Assembly: GCA_018725455.1 (NCBI GenBank)
Contig: QLUN01000037.1
Coordinates: 1 to 7,567 of the forward strand
Direction of reading: 5' to 3'
Length of the DNA: 7,567 nt
Source: Chloroflexota bacterium
GTDB lineage: Bacteria; Chloroflexota; Dehalococcoidia; SZUA-161; SpSt-899
In this document: piece after piece, positions 5,188 to 7,567 of the stretch
Numbering within the stretch: position 1 is the first letter of the stretch
Layout: each line of letters opens with the position of its first letter
Made by a program: the position numbers and the translations under genes
Notes under the pieces: generated by a model
Databases searched by the model: none
What the model saw: the letters and a program-made list of their open reading frames with translations, nothing else
What the model was told of the DNA's origin: nothing

Positions 5188-5777
5188 GTGAGTCACAGAA
5201 AATTAGCAAAGCGTCCGATGTTGACCTGGCGCCGGTTTACCAGATCATAGACCAACATAAGGGCCAGAGGTGGGCGCTCATTCCCCTTCTTCAGGAGGTG
5301 CAGAAGCAACTGGGGTATATCCCTCCCCAGTCAATAGAACCCATAGCCGAGGGGCTGGGTCTGTTTCCGAGCGAGGTTCAAGGGGTGATTAGCTTCTATA
5401 CCCAACTGTATACGACACCGCGGGGAAGGAACTTAGTCCGGGTATGCCGGGGAACCGCCTGTCATGTGCGCGGAGGCAAGACGATACTGAAGCTGGTGAA
5501 ACAGTATCTGGACATCGAAGAGGGGGAAACCACCCCCCGCCCTGGAATACACCCTGGAGACCGTTGCCTGCATCAGCGTCTGCGCCCTGGCGCCCAATAT
5601 AGTCATTGGCAAGAATATCCATGGTCATATGAATCCCAAGAGGGTGACGCAACTGTTCGGAGACAGGAAGACTGGAGGGTTGAATGCAAAATCAGCGCAC
5701 TGCTCTCGTTTGTCAGGAGACGCCCTGCCTTTCCCTGGGAGCTAATGCTGTTTACGAGGCTCTTAAGGCGGAGCTAG
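5184..5777 (+). CDS. nuoE: NuoE-like thioredoxin-fold 2Fe-2S subunit (frameshifted)
   Basis: This is the 24-kDa-type subunit that passes electrons between a NuoF flavoprotein and partner FeS proteins. The helical N-terminus is typical (LIPLLQEVQKQLGYIP, then IAEGLGLFPSEVQGVISFYTQ), followed by the first cluster pair C88-x4-C93 (CRGTAC). After ETTP the written frame is nonsense up to the stop at 5777. Removing one C from the six-C run at 5533-5538 restores ETTPALEYTLETVACISVCALAPN, which brings back the second cysteine pair (codons 5569 and 5581). It starts at the ATG at 5184, overlapping the stop of the FdhA-like gene as ATGA, so translation is coupled. The family call is very secure; the frame as written is defective. 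Confidence 0.9.
   Translation: MSESQKISKASDVDLAPVYQIIDQHKGQRWALIPLLQEVQKQLGYIPPQSIEPIAEGLGLFPSEVQGVISFYTQLYTTPRGRNLVRVCRGTACHVRGGKTILKLVKQYLDIEEGETTPRPGIHPGDRCLHQRLRPGAQYSHWQEYPWSYESQEGDATVRRQEDWRVECKISALLSFVRRRPAFPWELMLFTRLLRRS
5541..5745 (+). pseudogene. Displaced C-terminus of the NuoE-like subunit
   Basis: In the frame shifted by one base from the start of the NuoE ORF, this segment encodes LEYTLETVACISVCALAPN, NIHGHMNPKRVTQL and a tail ending at TAA (5743-5745). It carries the second half of the 2Fe-2S ligand set (C-x3-C). Joined to the upstream part it gives a protein of about 186 residues whose end overlaps the NuoF start by about 60 bases. Typical NuoE ends soon after the MxPxxV motif, so the last 25 or so residues are unusual and may mean that the true stop has also been altered. 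Confidence 0.8.
5674..5679 (+). promoter_or_regulatory. Ribosome binding site for the NuoF-like gene
   Basis: GGAGGG lies 4 bases before the ATG at 5684, within the end of the NuoE coding region. It supports that start and independent initiation of the flavoprotein gene. Confidence 0.75.
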
Positions 5778-6418
5778 CAAAACAGGGAATAACAAACGCT
5801 GAGGTGGATTTCACCGGCTGTCACGGCCATGGCCTTTGTGAGCAGGGACCGAGTGTGGTCGTCGAGCCTGATGGTATATTCTATACCCGTGTCCAGGTGG
5901 AGGATGCCGCGGAGATCATTTCTGCTCACCTTGGCGAGGGGAAGCCGGTGGAGCGTCTCTTTTACCGTGATCCGATGACCGGCAAAGCTGTACCGCACTA
6001 CTCCGACATCAATTTCTACCTCAAGCAAAGGCGCGTCATTCTGCGTAACTGCGGTCAGATCAACCCGGAGAAGATAGAGCACTATATCGAGCGCGGCGGC
6101 TATCGGGCATTGCGGAAGGTTCTGGCGATAATGACGCCGGAGCAGGTCATCGCGGAGATTCGCCGGTCGGGACTGCGTGGTCGCGGGGGTGCCGGGGCGA
6201 GCACAGCGATGAAATGGCAGTTCTGCCGCGATGCACCAGGCCCGATCAAGTATGTTATCTGCAACGCCGATGAGGGTGACCCCGGTGCATTTATGGATCG
6301 CTCTATTCTGGAGGCCGACCCGCACGCGATGCTTGAAGGCCTGACCATTTGTGCTTATGCCGTAGGGGCGAGTTATGGGTATGTCTATGCCCGGGCCGAA
6401 TACCCCCTCTGGCGGTGA
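5684..6418 (+). CDS. nuoF: NuoF-like NADH-binding flavoprotein, N-terminal part (frameshifted)
   Basis: This begins with a thioredoxin-like 2Fe-2S domain (C10, C15, C46, C52; about residues 1-85), as in HndC/HydB-type NuoF relatives. The second pair is spaced CHGHGLC, two residues longer than the usual CxxxC. The NuoF core follows: GLRGRGGAGASTAMKW is the nucleotide-binding glycine loop and CNADEGDPGAFMDR is the FMN-site signature. The frame ends wrongly at YPLWR-stop. Removing one CT from CCCCCTCTGG (6403-6412) restores YPLAVSRVRIAL, which continues in the next entry. The start at the ATG 5684 is backed by GGAGGG. The role is to take electrons from NADH onto FMN and pass them to the NuoE-like and FdhA-like subunits. 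Confidence 0.92.
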   Translation: MQNQRTALVCQETPCLSLGANAVYEALKAELAKQGITNAEVDFTGCHGHGLCEQGPSVVVEPDGIFYTRVQVEDAAEIISAHLGEGKPVERLFYRDPMTGKAVPHYSDINFYLKQRRVILRNCGQINPEKIEHYIERGGYRALRKVLAIMTPEQVIAEIRRSGLRGRGGAGASTAMKWQFCRDAPGPIKYVICNADEGDPGAFMDRSILEADPHAMLEGLTICAYAVGASYGYVYARAEYPLWR

Positions 6419-7567
6419 GCCGGGTGCGTATCGCCCTGGCGCAAAGCCACGAGAGAGGCTTCCTGGGGAAAAACATACTCGGCTCCGGATTTGACTTCGA
6501 TATCGAGATCAAAGAGGGGGCGGGGGCCTTCGTCTGCGGCGAGGAGACGGCCTTGATGGCCTCGATAGAGGGCCGGCGCGGCATGCCACGTCCGCGTCCC
6601 CCATTCCCCGCTACCTCGGGATTGGATGGGAAACCATCCAATGTCAACAATGTCAAGACCCTGGCCGCGGTTCCGGTAATTATGGATGAGGGTGCAGAGT
6701 GGTTTTCCAGGATCGGCACCGAGAAGAGCCGGGGAACGGCAGTCTTTGCCCTTGCCGGCAATATCGCAAATAGCGGACTGGTGGAGGTGCCGATGGGCAC
6801 CCCACTGCGGGACATTATCTTCGATATCGGCGGCGGTATCCCCCGGGGGAAGGCATTCAAGGCGGTGCAGACCGGAGGTCCCTCCGGAGGCTGTATTCCT
6901 GCCCGCTTTTTAGATCGGCCGGTAGACTATGAAGCGCTGGCAGAATTAGGCTCGATCATGGGTTCCGGCGGTATGGTGGTGCTGGATGAAAACACCTGTA
7001 TGGTCGAGATCGCCCGATACTTCCTCAGCTTTACCCAGTATGAATCTTGTGGGAAGTGTACCCCCTGCCGTCTCGGAACCAGGCAGATGCTGGAGATACT
7101 CACCCGGATCACGCAGGGCAGGGGGCGTGATGGTGATATCAACGCCTTGCTGGACATCGGTCGAGTGGTAAAATCGTGCTCCTTATGTGGGCTGGGGCAG
7201 ACCGCCCCCAATCCGGTGATTACCACTATCAATTATTTTCGCGATGAGTATGAGGCTCACATCAGGGAGAAGCGATGCCCCGCTGCCGTCTGCGACGCCC
7301 TGATGATCTCCCCCTGTCAGCATACCTGCCCGGTGGGAGTCAACGTTCCTCAATATGTCGCCGCCATCACCGAAGGCGAATACCGGAAGGCCATTGAGGT
7401 GATTCGGGACCGTAACCCCTTCCCCGCTATCTGTGGTCGTATCTGCCATCACCCCTGCGAGGTCCGCTGCCGCCGCGGTGAGCTGGATGACCCGGTGGCG
7501 ATTCGCTCGCTCAAGCGCCTTGCTGCCGACTGGTATTTCCAGAACATGACCGCAGATCCCGAGCCGT
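6415..7567 (+). CDS. nuoF: NuoF-like flavoprotein, C-terminal part fused to a GltD/NfnB-type domain; cut by window end
   Basis: This continues the NuoF core in the restored frame; the GTG at 6415 is only the first available start. It shows GAGAFVCGEETALMASIEG, then PSNVNNVKTLA, and the 4Fe-4S ligands SCGKCTPC (7048-7068) with a fourth Cys in SLCGLG (7186-7188). After RCPAAVC (7276-7293), where stand-alone NuoF relatives usually carry an ordinary 2x4Fe-4S ferredoxin domain, it goes straight into the N-terminal FeS domain of GltD/NfnB/PreT-type oxidoreductases. That domain shows CQHTCPVGVNVPQYV, NPFPAICGRICHHPCEVRC and KRLAADW. The frame is open to the window edge, and the FAD/NADPH-binding domains should lie just beyond it. 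The fusion would bring NADP(H) and FAD chemistry onto the NADH dehydrogenase module. Confidence is high for the domains and moderate for function. Confidence 0.9.
   Translation, partial: MSRVRIALAQSHERGFLGKNILGSGFDFDIEIKEGAGAFVCGEETALMASIEGRRGMPRPRPPFPATSGLDGKPSNVNNVKTLAAVPVIMDEGAEWFSRIGTEKSRGTAVFALAGNIANSGLVEVPMGTPLRDIIFDIGGGIPRGKAFKAVQTGGPSGGCIPARFLDRPVDYEALAELGSIMGSGGMVVLDENTCMVEIARYFLSFTQYESCGKCTPCRLGTRQMLEILTRITQGRGRDGDINALLDIGRVVKSCSLCGLGQTAPNPVITTINYFRDEYEAHIREKRCPAAVCDALMISPCQHTCPVGVNVPQYVAAITEGEYRKAIEVIRDRNPFPAICGRICHHPCEVRCRRGELDDPVAIRSLKRLAADWYFQNMTADPEP

Noticed and set aside
6303..6860. 185-codon minus-strand open frame opposite the NuoF-like gene
   Set aside because: The plus strand encodes conserved NuoF motifs throughout, so this is a shadow of GC-rich coding sequence.

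Overview
This 7.6 kb window most resembles an anaerobic bacterium, and my best guess is Chloroflexi of the Dehalococcoidia type. That guess rests on recalled similarity of the formate-dehydrogenase-like subunit and of the stand-alone receiver proteins. It is an inference, because no rRNA or other phylogenetic marker is present. There are two divergent transcription units, separated by a promoter region at about 2221-2413.

Left unit (minus strand, 2220 down to 38): a soluble GAF-domain histidine kinase followed by two receiver-only response regulators with no DNA-binding output domain. The kinase reading frame breaks inside the ATPase domain. The rest of that domain (G2 box and C-terminus) continues in another frame down to 971.

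Right unit (plus strand, 2414 to beyond 7567): a NADH-linked electron-transfer operon. It starts with a FdhA/NuoG-like iron-sulfur and molybdopterin-fold subunit, split by a frameshift at about 3194. A NuoE-like 2Fe-2S subunit follows, coupled by an ATGA overlap and frameshifted at a C-run near 5535. The last gene is a NuoF-like flavoprotein, frameshifted near 6408. Its C-terminus runs into the iron-sulfur domain of a GltD/NfnB-type NADPH:FAD oxidoreductase, which the window edge cuts off. Together these look like a soluble module moving electrons among NAD(H), probably NADP(H) or ferredoxin, and an FeS wire. The FdhA-like subunit has Tyr where catalytic formate dehydrogenases have Cys or Sec, so it may not oxidise formate.

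The most unusual feature is a scattered family of hairpin-like elements built from degenerate 7-base tandem repeats. They occur at 918-980, 2372-2422, 4040-4113 and 4784-4841. Two lie inside the FdhA-like gene and are translated without breaking the frame. One sits between the kinase and its regulator and supplies the kinase stop codon. One lies just upstream of the operon and supplies the only ATG near the first gene's start. Four of the six genes also carry frame-breaking indels, three of them in homopolymers or dinucleotide repeats. Sequencing error must therefore be weighed against real gene decay.
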